Assembly (NCBI RefSeq): GCF_024397895.1
Contig: NZ_CP073346.1
Coordinates: 2,542,001-2,606,000 of the forward strand
Source: Pseudomonas benzenivorans
Lineage (GTDB): Bacteria; Pseudomonadota; Gammaproteobacteria; Pseudomonadales; Pseudomonadaceae
DNA length: 64,000 nt
Direction of reading: 5' to 3'
Position 1 is the first letter of the stretch. Every line of letters starts with the position of its first letter. The notes under the pieces were generated by a model. That model did no database searches. It saw only the letters and a program-made list of their open reading frames with translations, and had not been told where the DNA came from. Positions 50,520 to 64,000 of the stretch are shown here, one piece after another. Made by a program: the position numbers and the translations under genes.

Positions 50520-52411
50520 CAGGCGCTGTGCTCCAGCTGTTGACCCGCACTGCGCTTCTTCAGGTGAATCAGCAGCAGCGAGATGGCCGCCGGGGTGACT
50601 CCTGGAATGCGCGAGGCCTGGCCGAGGGTTTGCGGGCGAGTCTCGCCGAGCTTGTGCTGGATTTCCTTGGACAGGCCGGAAATGCCCGCGTAGTCGATAT
50701 CGGCCGGCAACTGGGTGTCCTCGCTAGCCCGCAGGCGAGCGATCTCTTCCTGCTGTCGGTCGATGTAGCCGGCGTACTTGGTCTTGATTTCCACCTGCTC
50801 GGCAACCTGAGGGTCCTGCGCGCCGCCGCCGGTAAGCTCGACCAAACCGGCATAGTCGATCTCCGGGCGGGCGAGCAGGTTGAGCAGGTTGTACTCGTGG
50901 GTCAGCGGCGTGCCGAAGCGCGTGGCAATGGCGTCGCCCTGGGGGGTGTTCGGGCGGACCCAGGTGCCCTTCAGCCTCTGCTCCTCCTGGACGATACCGT
51001 CGCGCTTGGCCACGAAGGCGGCCCAGCGCACATCGTCCACCAGGCCGAGTTCACGGCCCTTCTCGGTCAGACGCAGGTCGGCGTTGTCCTCACGCAGGAT
51101 CAGCCGGTACTCGGCGCGGGAGGTGAACATGCGGTAGGGCTCCTGGGTGCCCAGGGTGATCAGGTCGTCGACCAGCACGCCGAGGTAGGCTTCGTCACGG
51201 CGCGGGCACCAGCTGTCCTTGCCCTGGGCTCGCAGCGCGGCATTGGCCCCCGCCAGCAGGCCCTGGGCGCCGGCTTCTTCGTAGCCGGTGGTGCCGTTGA
51301 TCTGCCCGGCGAAGAACAGGCCACCGATCACCTTGGTCTCCAGGCTGTACTTCAGGTCACGGGGGTCGAAATAGTCGTACTCGATGGCGTAGCCGGGACG
51401 CACGATATGGGCGTTCTCCATGCCGCGGATGGAACGCACCACCTGCAACTGGACATCGAACGGCAGCGAGGTGGAGATGCCGTTGGGATAGAGCTCGTGG
51501 GTTGTCAGGCCCTCGGGCTCGATGAACACCTGGTGGCTGTCTTTGTCGGCGAAGCGGTGGATCTTGTCCTCGATCGACGGACAGTAGCGCGGCCCGACCC
51601 CTTCGATCATCCCCGAGTACATGGGCGAGCGATCGAGGTTGGCGGCGATGATCTCGTGGGTGCGGGCATTGGTGTGGGTGATCCAGCAACTGATCTGCCG
51701 CGGTTGCTGCTCGGCCTTACCGAGAAAGGACATCAGCGGGGTCGGGGTATCGCCCGGCTGTTCGGTCATCATCGAGAAATCCACCGTACGACCGTCGATG
51801 CGCGGCGGCGTGCCGGTCTTCAGTCGCCCGACCCGCAGGGGCAATTCGCGCAGACGCTGGGCCAGGGCGATCGAAGGTGGATCGCCGGCGCGGCCGCCGG
51901 AGTAGTTCTGCATGCCGATGTGGATAAGTCCACCGAGGAATGTGCCGGTGGTCAGTACCACCGAGTCGGCGAGAAAACGCAGGCCCATCTGGGTGACCAC
52001 GCCCCGGACCTCGTCGTTCTCGACGATCAGGTCATCGGCCGCCTGCTGGAATATCCACAGGTTGGCCTGGTTTTCCAGGGTCTCGCGGATGGCGGCTTTG
52101 TACAGCACCCGGTCCGCCTGGGCACGGGTGGCGCGCACGGCCGGACCCTTGCGGCTGTTGAGTACACGGAACTGGATGCCGCCACGGTCGGTGGCCTCGG
52201 CCATGGCGCCGCCCAGGGCGTCGATTTCCTTGACCAGATGGCTCTTGCCGATACCGCCGATGGCCGGATTGCAGCTCATCTGCCCAAGGGTTTCCACGTT
52301 GTGGGTCAGCAGCAGGGTTTTTACCCCCATGCGCGCTGCGGCAAGGGCAGCCTCCGTGCCGGCGTGGCCGCCGCCGATGACGATCACCTGAAAACGGGAA
52401 GGGAAATCCAC
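50519..52411 (-). CDS. mnmG: tRNA uridine-5-carboxymethylaminomethyl modification protein MnmG
   Basis: 630 residues. Seen: FAD motif [51 protein letters not shown] and C-terminal helices ([17 protein letters not shown]). With MnmE it modifies wobble U34. Start is GTG 52411 with GAGGTG upstream, not the longer in-frame extension. Confidence 0.96.
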   Translation of the reverse strand: MDFPSRFQVIVIGGGHAGTEAALAAARMGVKTLLLTHNVETLGQMSCNPAIGGIGKSHLVKEIDALGGAMAEATDRGGIQFRVLNSRKGPAVRATRAQADRVLYKAAIRETLENQANLWIFQQAADDLIVENDEVRGVVTQMGLRFLADSVVLTTGTFLGGLIHIGMQNYSGGRAGDPPSIALAQRLRELPLRVGRLKTGTPPRIDGRTVDFSMMTEQPGDTPTPLMSFLGKAEQQPRQISCWITHTNARTHEIIAANLDRSPMYSGMIEGVGPRYCPSIEDKIHRFADKDSHQVFIEPEGLTTHELYPNGISTSLPFDVQLQVVRSIRGMENAHIVRPGYAIEYDYFDPRDLKYSLETKVIGGLFFAGQINGTTGYEEAGAQGLLAGANAALRAQGKDSWCPRRDEAYLGVLVDDLITLGTQEPYRMFTSRAEYRLILREDNADLRLTEKGRELGLVDDVRWAAFVAKRDGIVQEEQRLKGTWVRPNTPQGDAIATRFGTPLTHEYNLLNLLARPEIDYAGLVELTGGGAQDPQVAEQVEIKTKYAGYIDRQQEEIARLRASEDTQLPADIDYAGISGLSKEIQHKLGETRPQTLGQASRIPGVTPAAISLLLIHLKKRSAGQQLEHSA

Positions 52412-52936
52412 CACGCACCTCGTGCCTGTTGAGAATTGGGGGGGCTTTTGGGTCGAAAAGCTGGAAAGCCGGCAAGTATAGGCAGTTAGCCGGGTTGAAA
52501 GAAGCCTTTTGTACAAGAAATAGCCAACGCGGATGAGGCGGGCAGGACGGGCGGTTAATAAAGAATATATGAATGAATTTTTATAAAGCTTTGTTTTTAT
52601 GTTTATTACTTATGCCCGGCTTTTCTGTGGATAGATGGCTGCAGGCCATACAGCTCGTGCTGTACAGCGATGTATAAGGCTGTGCCGATCCGGTCAGCAG
52701 CCAGTGCACCACAGGTGTCTAACCTGTGGATGAAAGCATGGGTTATGCACAGGAGCGATTATCCTCAGTTTTGCCACCGGGTTATCGACCGGGCTTAGGG
52801 GCGGTTTTCCACAGGGCTCAGGGGGTCGGTGGAGGGTCTCGGCAGATGTCGGTGCGCAGGCGAAAGCCCCCTGCCGGAGGCCGGCAGAGGGGCGAAGATA
52901 AGTGTGTTTTGAAGTCTGGGCGAACCTAGTGGTGGG
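52412..52936. other. Intergenic region with DnaA-box-like sites and AT-rich tract (origin-like)
   Basis: No gene. It holds an AT-rich tract (about 52556-52613) and near-matches to TTATCCACA: TGTGGATAG (52626-52634), TGTGGATGA (52725-52733), TTATGCACA (52742-52750) and TTTTCCACA (52804-52812), each one base off. Similar DnaA-box clusters flank the gidA side of other Pseudomonas origins. There is no perfect box, so function is doubtful. Confidence 0.5.
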
Positions 52937-54304
52937 CTACTTGCCGATGCAGAAGCTGGAGAAGATGCGTCCGAGCAGCTCATCCGAGCTGAAGGCCCCG
53001 GTGATCTCGCCGAGGGCGTGCTGGGCCTGACGCAGGTCTTCGGCCAGCAGCTCGCCGGCCCCCGCCAGGGTCAGCTGGGCGTGACCGTGATCGAGGCTGC
53101 TGGCGGCGTGGCGCAGGGCCTCCAGGTGCCGGCGCCGCGCGCTGAAGCCGCTCTCGGCGGTCTGTTCGTAGCCCATGCAGGCTTTGAGGTGGTCACGCAA
53201 CAGCTCCAGGCCGCTGCCGGACTTGGCCGACAAGCTGAGGGTCACATGGCCATCGTCGCAGACGTTCAGGGCCACGGGGTCGCCGGACAGGTCGGCCTTG
53301 TTGCGGATCAGGGTGACCTTGGCCGGGTCCGGGCGCTGTTCGAGGAATTCCGGCCAAAGGGCAAAGGGATCCGCCGCCTCGGGCGCCGTGGCGTCGACCA
53401 TCAACAGGATCCGGTCGGCCTCGGCGATGGCCTTCAGGGCGCGCTCCACGCCGATGCGCTCCACCTGGTCCTCGGTGTCGCGCAGGCCGGCGGTGTCGAC
53501 CACGTGCAGCGGCATGCCGTCGATGTGGATATGTTCGCGCAGTACGTCGCGGGTGGTGCCGGCGATTTCGGTGACGATCGCCGCTTCGCGGCCAGCCAGG
53601 GCGTTGAGCAGGCTGGATTTGCCGGCGTTCGGCCGACCGGCGATGACCACGGTCATGCCGTCGCGCAACAGCGCACCTTGACCGGCCTCGCGCAGCACTG
53701 TGGATAAGTCCGCGCGTACCCCTTCCAGCAAGCTGAGGACGTGGCCATCGGCGAGGAAGTCGATCTCTTCCTCGGGAAAGTCGATCGCGGCCTCGACATA
53801 GATACGCAGCTGGATCAGCCGTTCGGTGAGGGCGTGGACGCGCCGGGAGAACTCGCCCTGCAGTGATCGCAAAGCGTTGCGTGCAGCCTGCTCGGAGCTG
53901 GCCTCGATCAGGTCGGCGATCGCCTCGGCCTGGGCCAGGTCGAGCTTGTCATTGAGGAAGGCGCGCTCGCTGAACTCGCCGGGGCGAGCCTGGCGCGCCC
54001 CGAGCTCGAGGCAGCGACGCAACAGCAGATCCATGACCACGGGGCCGCCATGACCCTGCAGCTCCAGCACGTCTTCGCCGGTAAAGGAGTTCGGGCCCGG
54101 AAAGTACAGGGCCAGGCCTTCGTCGATGAGCAGCTCTGGGCCGGCGTAGAAGGCGCCGTAGTGGGCATAGCGAGGCTGCAGCTGGCGCTGGCAGATGGTC
54201 ATGGCAATTTGTCCCGCCAAGGGGCCGGACACGCGCACGATGCCCACTCCGCCACGGCCTTGGGCGGTCGCGACGGCGGCTATGGTTTCACGGGCTGTAT
54301 GCAT
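52937..54304 (-). CDS. mnmE: tRNA modification GTPase MnmE
   Basis: 455 residues. Seen: N-terminal [21 protein letters not shown]-loop [16 protein letters not shown], switch [30 protein letters not shown] and the C-terminal FCIGK motif. Partner of MnmG. ATG 54304 follows GGAG; a longer in-frame start at 54340 is not conserved. Confidence 0.97.
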   Translation of the reverse strand: MHTARETIAAVATAQGRGGVGIVRVSGPLAGQIAMTICQRQLQPRYAHYGAFYAGPELLIDEGLALYFPGPNSFTGEDVLELQGHGGPVVMDLLLRRCLELGARQARPGEFSERAFLNDKLDLAQAEAIADLIEASSEQAARNALRSLQGEFSRRVHALTERLIQLRIYVEAAIDFPEEEIDFLADGHVLSLLEGVRADLSTVLREAGQGALLRDGMTVVIAGRPNAGKSSLLNALAGREAAIVTEIAGTTRDVLREHIHIDGMPLHVVDTAGLRDTEDQVERIGVERALKAIAEADRILLMVDATAPEAADPFALWPEFLEQRPDPAKVTLIRNKADLSGDPVALNVCDDGHVTLSLSAKSGSGLELLRDHLKACMGYEQTAESGFSARRRHLEALRHAASSLDHGHAQLTLAGAGELLAEDLRQAQHALGEITGAFSSDELLGRIFSSFCIGK

Positions 54305-54328
54305 GCTGAACTCCAAAAGCTGGATAGC

Positions 54329-54354
54329 AAGACGCCCCACTGCGGGGGCGTCTT
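54329..54354 (-). terminator. Hairpin between yidC and mnmE
   Basis: AAGACGCCCC (54329-54338) pairs with GGGGCGTCTT (54345-54354) over a 6-base loop, 25 bases past the yidC stop. The T-run is weak. Confidence 0.6.
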
Positions 54355-54379
54355 GTTAACTCTCAGAAGCGGCGGCGGT

Positions 54380-56053
54380 TCAGGCGGCAGCGGCCTTGCT
54401 CGCGGCTTCGATCTTGCGGGTAATGTACCACTGCTGGGCAATGGACAGGACGTTGTTGACCACCCAGTACAGCACCAGGCCTGCCGGGAACCAGAGGAAG
54501 AAGAAGGTGAAGATGATCGGCATCATTTTCATCACCTTGGCCTGCATCGGGTCCGGCGGCGTCGGGTTGAGCTGCTGTTGGATGAACATGGTGGCGCCCA
54601 TGATGATCGGCAGGATGAAGAACGGATCCTTGATCGACAGGTCGGTTATCCACAGCAGCCAGGGGGCCTGACGCATTTCCACGCTTTCCAGGAGCACCCA
54701 GTAGAGCGCGAGGAAGACCGGCATCTGCACCAGGATCGGCAGGCAGCCGCCCAGCGGATTGATCTTTTCCTTCTTGTACAGCTCCATCATCGCCTGGGAC
54801 ATCTTCTGACGATCGTCGCCGAACTGTTCCTTCAGCGCCTGCAGCTTCGGCGACACCGCGCGCATGCGCGCCATCGACTTGTAGCTGGCGGCGGACAGCG
54901 GGAAGAACGCCAGTTTGATGATGATGGTCAGAACGATGATCGACCAGCCCCAGTTACCCAGCAACGTGTGGATATGGCCAAGGAGCCAGAAGATCGGCTT
55001 GGCCAGGAACCAGAGGATGCCGTAGTCGACCGTCAGGTCCAGACCGGGGGACAGGGCCTCGAGGTTGTCCTGGGTCTTGGGACCGGCGTAGAGGATGGCA
55101 CTGGTTTCGGCACTGGCGCCGGCCGGCACGTTCAGGGCCGGGCCGGTGAAGCCGATGATGTAGTTGCCCTGGCTGTCCTTGCGGGTCTGCACCAGGTTGG
55201 TGCTGTCCTTTTGTGGAACCCAGGCGGTGACGAAGTAGTGCTGCAGCCAGGCGACCCAGCCACCTTCTACGGTTTCCCGCAGGTTCTGGTCGTCCATGTC
55301 ACCGGTCGAGACCTTGGTGTAGGGCTTTTCCTTGGTCCAGAGTGCGGCACCCAGGTAGGTCGCGGTGCCGGTGGCGGTACTCGAGGACGGATCGCCGCTG
55401 TCGTCACGCTTGAGCTGGGCGAACAGGTTGCCGGTCCAGGCCTGGGCACTCTGGTTGTCGATCTGATAGCTGACGTTCAGGTCATACTGGCCGCGCTCGA
55501 AGGTGAAGCGCTTGACGTAGTTGACCCCGGCCTCGCTGAACTTGAGTTCGACCACCAGTTGTTCCTGGTCTTCCTGCAGGCGGTATTCACGCTGCTGGGT
55601 GCTGTACAGCGGGCGGCCGCTGGCCCGCGCATCGGGGCCGTTGGCACCGGTCAGGCCGCTCTGGGCCAGGTACAGGCGCTCGCCGCCGTTGTCGAACAGC
55701 TGGAAGGGCACATCCGGACGGTCCTGCCGACGCGGGTACTGCAGCAGGTGCAGTTGTACGACGTCGCCACCACGAGGATCGATGGACAGATCGAGGACAT
55801 CGGTCTTCACCCGGATCAGCTCGTCACTGACCGGACTGCTGATCACGCTCGGTTCACTGACCTCGGTGCCGGCCGTCGGTACATCCGCGCTGCTGGACGC
55901 GACAGCGGTTTCCGGCAAGCCCGGCACGGTGCTGCTGGATGTGGCGGTCTGAGTCGGCAGGGCAGCTTGGCCGTAGTCCTGGTTCCACTGGAGAACCATC
56001 ATATAGGACACGATTGCCAGGGCGACGATCAGGATCGTGCGTTGAATATCCAT
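54380..56053 (-). CDS. yidC: Membrane protein insertase YidC
   Basis: 557 residues: N-terminal TM (RTILIVALAIVSYMMVLQW), a large periplasmic domain, then five TM segments with the conserved PLSAASYKSMARMRAVSPKL and LGGCLPILVQMPVFLALYWV. Inserts membrane proteins, including F0 subunit c. ATG 56053; the longer upstream start is not conserved. Confidence 0.97.
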   Translation of the reverse strand: MDIQRTILIVALAIVSYMMVLQWNQDYGQAALPTQTATSSSTVPGLPETAVASSSADVPTAGTEVSEPSVISSPVSDELIRVKTDVLDLSIDPRGGDVVQLHLLQYPRRQDRPDVPFQLFDNGGERLYLAQSGLTGANGPDARASGRPLYSTQQREYRLQEDQEQLVVELKFSEAGVNYVKRFTFERGQYDLNVSYQIDNQSAQAWTGNLFAQLKRDDSGDPSSSTATGTATYLGAALWTKEKPYTKVSTGDMDDQNLRETVEGGWVAWLQHYFVTAWVPQKDSTNLVQTRKDSQGNYIIGFTGPALNVPAGASAETSAILYAGPKTQDNLEALSPGLDLTVDYGILWFLAKPIFWLLGHIHTLLGNWGWSIIVLTIIIKLAFFPLSAASYKSMARMRAVSPKLQALKEQFGDDRQKMSQAMMELYKKEKINPLGGCLPILVQMPVFLALYWVLLESVEMRQAPWLLWITDLSIKDPFFILPIIMGATMFIQQQLNPTPPDPMQAKVMKMMPIIFTFFFLWFPAGLVLYWVVNNVLSIAQQWYITRKIEAASKAAAA

Positions 56054-56055
56054 GA

Positions 56056-56301
56056 TTATTCGGCCATCGAAGAGGAACGGGAGGTATTCGAGAGGGGTAC
56101 CGGGTCGTAGCCACCGGGATTCCACGGGTGACAGCGACCTAGCCGACGCAGGGTCAGCCAGCCACCGCGCAGGAGGCCATGATGCTCGATGGCCTCCTGC
56201 GCGTAGCAGGAACAGCTGGGGTAGAAGCGACAGTGGTTCGCCATCAGCGGGCTGATGGCGTAGCGATAGAACTGGATGGAAGCGAGTGCCAGTTTACGCA
56301 T
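56056..56301 (-). CDS. yidD: YidD membrane protein insertion efficiency factor
   Basis: 81 residues, YidD family with [20 protein letters not shown] (conserved Cys/Pro/His) and [15 protein letters not shown]. The ATG overlaps the rnpA stop by 8 bases; stop is two bases before yidC. Translational coupling of the set is expected. Confidence 0.93.
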   Translation of the reverse strand: MRKLALASIQFYRYAISPLMANHCRFYPSCSCYAQEAIEHHGLLRGGWLTLRRLGRCHPWNPGGYDPVPLSNTSRSSSMAE

Positions 56302-56698
56302 CGGGACTGTCGTTCACCCCGGGGTGGGCATTGGCCTGCGGGCCGGGCTTGTTACGTGCCAGGCGCTGCCAGAGTTTGCCGAACTGTTGAGCCAGTTCGG
56401 CGTTCTGCAGATCGCCCAACCCTTTACGCGCAACCACCACGATATCCCAACCTGCCAGTTTGTCCTGGTTCAGGCGGAACGATTCGCGGATCTGGCGTTT
56501 CAGGCGGTTGCGCTCAACCGAGAGCTTGACGCTCTTCTTGCCGATCACCAGGCCCAGTCGGGGGTGATCGGAGTCGTTGTTGCGCGCGAGCAGCAGGACA
56601 TTTTTGCCCGGAGCTTTGCCGCTAGGGGAGTCGAAGACTGCCTTGAACTGGCGGGGAGTCAGCAGACGCTTTTCCCGGCCGAAGCCTCGACTCACCAC
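56294..56698 (-). CDS. rnpA: Ribonuclease P protein component
   Basis: 134 residues. Seen: [20 protein letters not shown] and the RNR motif ([19 protein letters not shown]). Start is GTG 56698, 12 bases after rpmH. Binds RNase P RNA for tRNA 5' processing. Confidence 0.95.
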   Translation of the reverse strand: MVSRGFGREKRLLTPRQFKAVFDSPSGKAPGKNVLLLARNNDSDHPRLGLVIGKKSVKLSVERNRLKRQIRESFRLNQDKLAGWDIVVVARKGLGDLQNAELAQQFGKLWQRLARNKPGPQANAHPGVNDSPDA

Positions 56699-56710
56699 AA
56701 GACAGAATGC

Positions 56711-56845
56711 TTAGACGGCCAGACGCTTGCGGCCCTTGGCGCGACGACGCGACAGGACGGCGCGACCGTTCTTGGTGGCCATACGGGCACGGAAACCGTG
56801 GGTGCGAGCGCGCTTGATGGTGCTGGGTTGGAAAGTGCGTTTCAT
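56711..56845 (-). CDS. rpmH: 50S ribosomal protein L34
   Basis: 44 residues, [19 protein letters not shown], then [20 protein letters not shown], ending RLAV: the standard L34. ATG 56845, TAA 56711-56713. First gene of the rpmH-rnpA-yidD-yidC set leftward of oriC. Confidence 0.98.
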
Positions 56846-56988
56846 GGTGCGGTACCTGGTGGTCGACGACGGGCCGGAATGGCCCCGGTTTTAAGAGACC
56901 GGCGATTGTAGAGAAAGCCGAGGGTGAGGTCAATTTCCAACCAGCCTTTCTTCTGACCAAAAGAAATATAAAGAAGAGAATATTTAAA

Positions 56989-57001
56989 GATCTTTTATAG
57001 A
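56989..57001 (+). other. DUE 13-mer-like element in oriC
   Basis: GATCTTTTATAGA resembles the E. coli 13-mer GATCTnTTnTTTT and lies inside an A/T-rich block, suiting strand opening. Confidence 0.55.
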
Positions 57002-57029
57002 GTCTGTAATGATTAGTCGCGGCGGATTC

Positions 57030-57038
57030 TGTGGATAA
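57030..57038 (-). promoter_or_regulatory. DnaA box (perfect)
   Basis: TGTGGATAA on the plus strand, i.e. TTATCCACA on the minus strand. Confidence 0.85.
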
Positions 57039-57209
57039 CTGCCTGTAGGGCCCATGTGGCAAGGCGTGGTGGCGTGGGGTAAGCCTGTCGAGAAACGGTG
57101 GTCCTGCTGTGGGCTGGGGGCGGATAAGCTGGGGATGAAAGCGGGAGTTACCCACAGGCCACTTTTCCACGGGCTTATCCAGCGGGTTACCCAAGTGGTT
57201 TTTGCCTGG

Positions 57210-57218
57210 TTATCCACA
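57210..57218 (+). promoter_or_regulatory. DnaA box (perfect)
   Basis: TTATCCACA exactly. Confidence 0.88.
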
Positions 57219-57294
57219 GAGCTTGCTGCGCGTTTCGGGGTTATGCTCAAGGCCAATAAGGTATTGATTTTCCTTGGCCCGCTTAGCGCATTCA

Positions 57295-57303
57295 TGTGGA
57301 TAA
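57295..57303 (-). promoter_or_regulatory. DnaA box overlapping the dnaA promoter
   Basis: TGTGGATAA on the plus strand. It covers the expected -35 position of a promoter whose -10 TACAAT lies at 57320-57325, a layout that suits autoregulation by DnaA. Confidence 0.8.
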
Positions 57304-57319
57304 CTCGGTGCTCGGCGGC

Positions 57320-57325
57320 TACAAT
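57320..57325 (+). promoter_or_regulatory. -10 element of the dnaA promoter
   Basis: TACAAT, 44 bases before the dnaA start; the -35 region overlaps the DnaA box at 57295-57303. Confidence 0.5.
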
Positions 57326-57369
57326 AGCGGCTGTTTTTGCCTCACCGCCTTCCGACTTAGGGGATATCC

Positions 57370-58836
57370 GTGTCCGTGGAACTTTGGCAGCAGTGCGTGG
57401 AGCTTCTGCGCGATGAACTGCCTGCTCAGCAATTCAACACCTGGATCCGTCCACTGCAGGTCGAAGCCGAAGGCGACGAGCTTCGTGTCTATGCGCCCAA
57501 CCGTTTCGTTCTCGATTGGGTCAACGAAAAGTACCTGAGCCGCCTGCTGGAGCTGTTGGCCGAGAGGACCAACGGTCTGGTCCCGGCGCTGTCCTTATTG
57601 ATAGGCAGCAAGCGTTCGGCGGCCTCGCGCGTCGCAGCCGGCACCACCAGCGCTCGGGTCGCGCCCAGCATCGGGGCTGCCAGCCAGCCAGCGGTCAGCG
57701 CGTCGCCAGTCGAGCAGCCGTCGCGCTCGAAGTTCGACAGCATGGCGCAATCGTCCCCCGCCCCGCAGCCAGCACGCAGCGAGCGCACGGTGCAGGTGGA
57801 GGGCGCGCTCAAGCACACCAGCTACCTGAACCGGACCTTCACCTTCGACAATTTCGTCGAGGGTAAGTCCAACCAGTTGGCCCGCGCGGCCGCTTGGCAG
57901 GTCGCGGACAACCCCAAGCATGGTTACAACCCGCTGTTCCTCTATGGAGGTGTCGGCTTGGGCAAGACGCACCTGATGCACGCGGTAGGCAACCACCTGT
58001 TGCAGAAGAACCCCAATGCCAAGGTGGTCTACCTGCATTCGGAGCGGTTCGTCGCCGACATGGTCAAGGCGCTGCAGCTCAACGCGATCAACGAGTTCAA
58101 GCGTTTCTACCGCTCGGTGGATGCGCTGTTGATCGACGATATCCAGTTCTTCGCCAAGAAGGAGCGCTCCCAGGAGGAGTTTTTCCACACCTTCAACGCG
58201 CTGCTCGAGGGCGGTCAGCAGGTGATCCTCACCAGTGACCGCTACCCGAAGGAGATCGAGGGCCTGGAAGAGCGCCTGAAGTCCCGTTTCGGCTGGGGCC
58301 TTACGGTGGCGGTGGAGCCGCCGGAGCTGGAGACCCGGGTGGCGATCCTGATGAAGAAGGCCGACCAGGCCAAGATCGATCTGCCCCATGACGCGGCGTT
58401 CTTCATCGCCCAGCGGATCCGCTCCAACGTGCGCGAGCTCGAAGGTGCGCTGAAGCGGGTGATCGCCCATTCGCACTTCATGGGCCGGGATATCACCATC
58501 GAGTTGATTCGCGAGTCGCTGAAGGACCTGTTGGCGCTGCAGGACAAGCTGGTCAGCATCGACAATATCCAGCGCACGGTCGCCGAGTACTACAAGATCA
58601 AGATTTCCGACCTGCTGTCCAAGCGGCGCTCCCGTTCGGTGGCCCGCCCGCGACAGGTCGCGATGGCGCTGTCCAAGGAGCTGACCAACCACAGCCTGCC
58701 GGAGATCGGCGACGCCTTTGGCGGCCGCGACCATACGACGGTATTGCATGCATGCCGTAAGATTGCTGAACTTAGGGAATCCGACGCGGACATCCGCGAG
58801 GACTACAAGAATCTCCTGCGTACACTGACCACTTAA
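57370..58836 (+). CDS. dnaA: Chromosomal replication initiator DnaA
   Basis: 488 residues. Start is GTG 57370 ([20 protein letters not shown]). Domain I to about residue 90, variable linker to about 150, AAA+ with [19 protein letters not shown] and [15 protein letters not shown], then domain IV with [20 protein letters not shown], the DnaA-box-reading signature. Linker is somewhat shorter than in P. aeruginosa (about 514 residues). Confidence 0.98.
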   Translation: MSVELWQQCVELLRDELPAQQFNTWIRPLQVEAEGDELRVYAPNRFVLDWVNEKYLSRLLELLAERTNGLVPALSLLIGSKRSAASRVAAGTTSARVAPSIGAASQPAVSASPVEQPSRSKFDSMAQSSPAPQPARSERTVQVEGALKHTSYLNRTFTFDNFVEGKSNQLARAAAWQVADNPKHGYNPLFLYGGVGLGKTHLMHAVGNHLLQKNPNAKVVYLHSERFVADMVKALQLNAINEFKRFYRSVDALLIDDIQFFAKKERSQEEFFHTFNALLEGGQQVILTSDRYPKEIEGLEERLKSRFGWGLTVAVEPPELETRVAILMKKADQAKIDLPHDAAFFIAQRIRSNVRELEGALKRVIAHSHFMGRDITIELIRESLKDLLALQDKLVSIDNIQRTVAEYYKIKISDLLSKRRSRSVARPRQVAMALSKELTNHSLPEIGDAFGGRDHTTVLHACRKIAELRESDADIREDYKNLLRTLTT

Positions 58837-58868
58837 CTACGCATTTCCACTAGGCAAGGGACTAGACC

Positions 58869-59972
58869 ATGCATTTCACCATTCAACGCGAAGCCCTGTT
58901 GAAACCGCTGCAACTGGTCGCCGGCGTCGTGGAACGTCGCCAGACCTTGCCGGTGCTTTCCAATGTGCTGCTGGTGGTCGAAGGCCAGCAACTGTCGCTC
59001 ACCGGTACCGACCTGGAAGTCGAGCTGGTCGGTCGAGTCACGCTGGAAGATGCGGCCGAGCCGGGCGAGATCACCGTGCCTGCGCGCAAACTGATGGATA
59101 TCTGCAAGAGCCTGCCGAGCGATGCGCTTATCGATATTCGCGTCGATGAGCAGAAGTTGCTGGTCAAGGCCGGGCGTAGCCGTTTCACCCTGTCGACCCT
59201 GCCGGCCAATGATTTTCCCACCGTCGAGGAAAGCCCCGGTTCGCTGACCTTCAGCCTGGTGCAGAGCAAACTGCGTCGTTTGATCGAGCGCACCAGCTTC
59301 GCCATGGCGCAACAGGACGTGCGTTATTACCTCAACGGCATGCTCCTGGAGGTGCAGAGTGGCGTGTTGCGCGCCGTCGCCACCGACGGTCATCGCCTGG
59401 CCATGTGCTCGATGGCGGCTGCCATCGAGCAGGACGGCAGACACCAGGTGATCGTGCCGCGCAAGGGCATCCTGGAGTTGGCGCGCCTGCTCACCGAGCA
59501 GGATGGCGAGGTTGCCATCGTCCTTGGTCAGAATCATATCCGTGCGACCACCGGCGAGTTCACCTTCACCTCCAAGCTGGTCGACGGCAAGTTCCCGGAC
59601 TACGAGCGCGTGCTGCCGCGTGGTGGCGACAAGTTGGTGGTGGCCGATCGTCAGGGCCTGCGGGAAGCCTTCAGCCGCACCGCCATTCTGTCCAACGAGA
59701 AATATCGCGGGATCCGTCTGCAGCTGGCGGCGGGCCTGCTGAAGATCCAGGCGAATAACCCGGAGCAGGAAGAGGCGGAGGAAGAAATCGCCGTCGACTA
59801 CAACGGCAGCGCCCTGGAGATCGGTTTCAACGTCAGCTACCTGCTCGATGTGCTGGGCGTGATGACCACCGAGCAGGTGCGTCTGATCCTCTCTGATGCC
59901 AATAGCAGCGCGCTGGTTCAGGAGGCCGACAACGACGATTCCTCCTACGTCGTCATGCCGATGCGCCTGTAA
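58869..59972 (+). CDS. dnaN: DNA polymerase III beta sliding clamp
   Basis: 367 residues, three clamp folds. Seen: N-terminal MHFTIQREALLKPLQLVAGV, LPVLSNVLLVV and C-terminal SSYVVMPMRL. Follows dnaA by 32 bases. Confidence 0.98.
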   Translation: MHFTIQREALLKPLQLVAGVVERRQTLPVLSNVLLVVEGQQLSLTGTDLEVELVGRVTLEDAAEPGEITVPARKLMDICKSLPSDALIDIRVDEQKLLVKAGRSRFTLSTLPANDFPTVEESPGSLTFSLVQSKLRRLIERTSFAMAQQDVRYYLNGMLLEVQSGVLRAVATDGHRLAMCSMAAAIEQDGRHQVIVPRKGILELARLLTEQDGEVAIVLGQNHIRATTGEFTFTSKLVDGKFPDYERVLPRGGDKLVVADRQGLREAFSRTAILSNEKYRGIRLQLAAGLLKIQANNPEQEEAEEEIAVDYNGSALEIGFNVSYLLDVLGVMTTEQVRLILSDANSSALVQEADNDDSSYVVMPMRL

Positions 59973-59979
59973 CCCTTAA

Positions 59980-63505
<3,526 letters not shown>

Positions 63506-63552
63506 GCCGCTGTAAACCGTCAGGCTTACGTAGCATCAAGCGATCAAACAAG

Positions 63553-63582
63553 AATCCCCGGCCATCACCGGGGATTTTTTTT
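63553..63582 (+). terminator. Intrinsic terminator of gyrB
   Basis: AATCCCCGG-CCATCA-CCGGGGATT (63553-63576) then TTTTTT, 48 bases after the gyrB stop. Confidence 0.92.
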
Positions 63583-63703
63583 CATCGGGCTCGGCAGTGC
63601 TGGCGACGCCCACACCGTGTTTGCCTGTTTTGAATCCGGGTGATGAGCGCTGGCAGTCCAGGAAGCCCGGCGAGGTAGCCGATCAGTTGGAATAGCCAGC
63701 ACG

Positions 63704-64000
63704 CTACGCTGAATACTCAGGTAAGCGCTCGCCCTCCAGATCGTAGGCCTGCCCGGTCAGGTTCATCGCGAGGCGGGTTCCCTCGCAAGCGGCGGTCAGC
63801 TCGCCGCCGCAACCCGGGTGAGAGAAACCTATCCGTACCGGTGGAGCTGCTGTATCGAAGTAGTCCACCTCGTACGGAGGAAAGCGTAGGCAATCCTCTG
63901 CGCCGCAGTTAAGGCAGCGAGGATGCGTGTTTCTGGCCGCAAGCGCCTGACGAAGGCGTTGATAGTCGCTCAGTCGCGCCTTGGCCGCCTCGAGCTGGGA
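63704..64000 (-). CDS. C-terminal end of an unknown protein (start outside window)
   Basis: Minus-strand frame open from the right edge to TAG at 63704-63706 (98 residues). It has HPRCLNCGAEDCLRFPP and FSHPGCGGELTAACE, five Cys in the first part plus one or two later, suggesting a metal-binding or zinc-finger-like domain, and ends GERLPEYSA. I do not recognise the family. The 121 bases before it (63583-63703) hold no gene. Confidence 0.6.
   Translation of the reverse strand, partial: SQLEAAKARLSDYQRLRQALAARNTHPRCLNCGAEDCLRFPPYEVDYFDTAAPPVRIGFSHPGCGGELTAACEGTRLAMNLTGQAYDLEGERLPEYSA

Larger units (their letters stand above)
56846..57369. other. Chromosomal replication origin oriC
   Basis: Gene-free 524 bases between rpmH and dnaA, the classical Pseudomonas oriC position. 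Contents: an AT-rich DUE (about 56950-57012), with a 13-mer-like GATCTTTTATAGA (56989-57001); perfect DnaA boxes at 57030-57038, 57210-57218 and 57295-57303; degenerate boxes at 57148-57156 and around 57164-57183. The two replicator arms of genes diverge from here. Confidence 0.92.

Noticed and set aside
50528..52432. 634-codon open frame antisense to mnmG
   Set aside because: Shadow of the well-defined MnmG frame, no family motifs.

Overview
The window looks like a high-GC Pseudomonas chromosome spanning the replication origin. The right half (about 36.6-63.6 kb) has the canonical Pseudomonas order: glmS-glmR-glmU, the nine-gene ATP synthase operon atpIBEFHAGDC, parAB, rsmG-mnmG, mnmE, yidC-yidD-rnpA-rpmH, a DnaA-box-rich oriC, then dnaA-dnaN-recF-gyrB. 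Genes left of oriC run on the minus strand and dnaA onward on the plus strand, so all are transcribed away from the origin. A second, weaker cluster of DnaA-box-like sequences with an AT-rich tract lies between mnmE and mnmG.

The left half is accessory metabolism. From 1 to 4.4 kb: a DctB-like sensor kinase cut by the window edge, an AraC regulator convergent with a LysE exporter, and a cyclopropane fatty acid synthase. From 4.4 to 7.7 kb: a bufferin (RiPP metallophore) cluster bufA / HD-GYP / bufB / bufC, with a short relic that looks like the tail of a second bufA beside bufB. From 7.8 to 13.4 kb: an APC permease - class III aminotransferase - aldehyde dehydrogenase operon, probably for an amine or omega-amino acid, with a divergent LysR gene. 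From 13.4 to 17.1 kb: a three-gene gentisate pathway (gentisate dioxygenase, fumarylpyruvate hydrolase, maleylpyruvate isomerase) with a divergent LysR gene. From 17.2 to 19.5 kb: an HxlR regulator divergent from a small secreted protein and a DUF1329 protein. From 20.1 to 23.3 kb: a DctPQM TRAP transporter with a sigma54-like promoter and a Crc/Hfq-type A-rich leader.

From 23.3 to 36.4 kb lies what I read as a disrupted 3-hydroxybutyrate / acetoacetate locus. In P. aeruginosa the homologous genes are contiguous (dhcR, dhcA, dhcB, atoB, atoE, bdhA, GntP permease, sigma54 activator hbcR). Here dhcR-dhcA-dhcB-atoB-atoE and bdhA are intact. The permease is an internally deleted remnant, and the activator may survive only as a Fis-type HTH fragment. 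An OprD porin, an IS5 element, a chemoreceptor, IS110 and IS256 scraps and a decayed second copy of the bdhA 5' region are interleaved. Four leaders in or next to this block carry A-rich repeats of the kind bound by Hfq/Crc, so catabolite repression is a likely shared control.

No rRNA, tRNA, CRISPR array or prophage was seen. The most unusual items are the bufferin cluster interrupted by an HD-GYP gene, the eroded 3-hydroxybutyrate locus with its retained promoter, and the duplicated bdhA 5' region.
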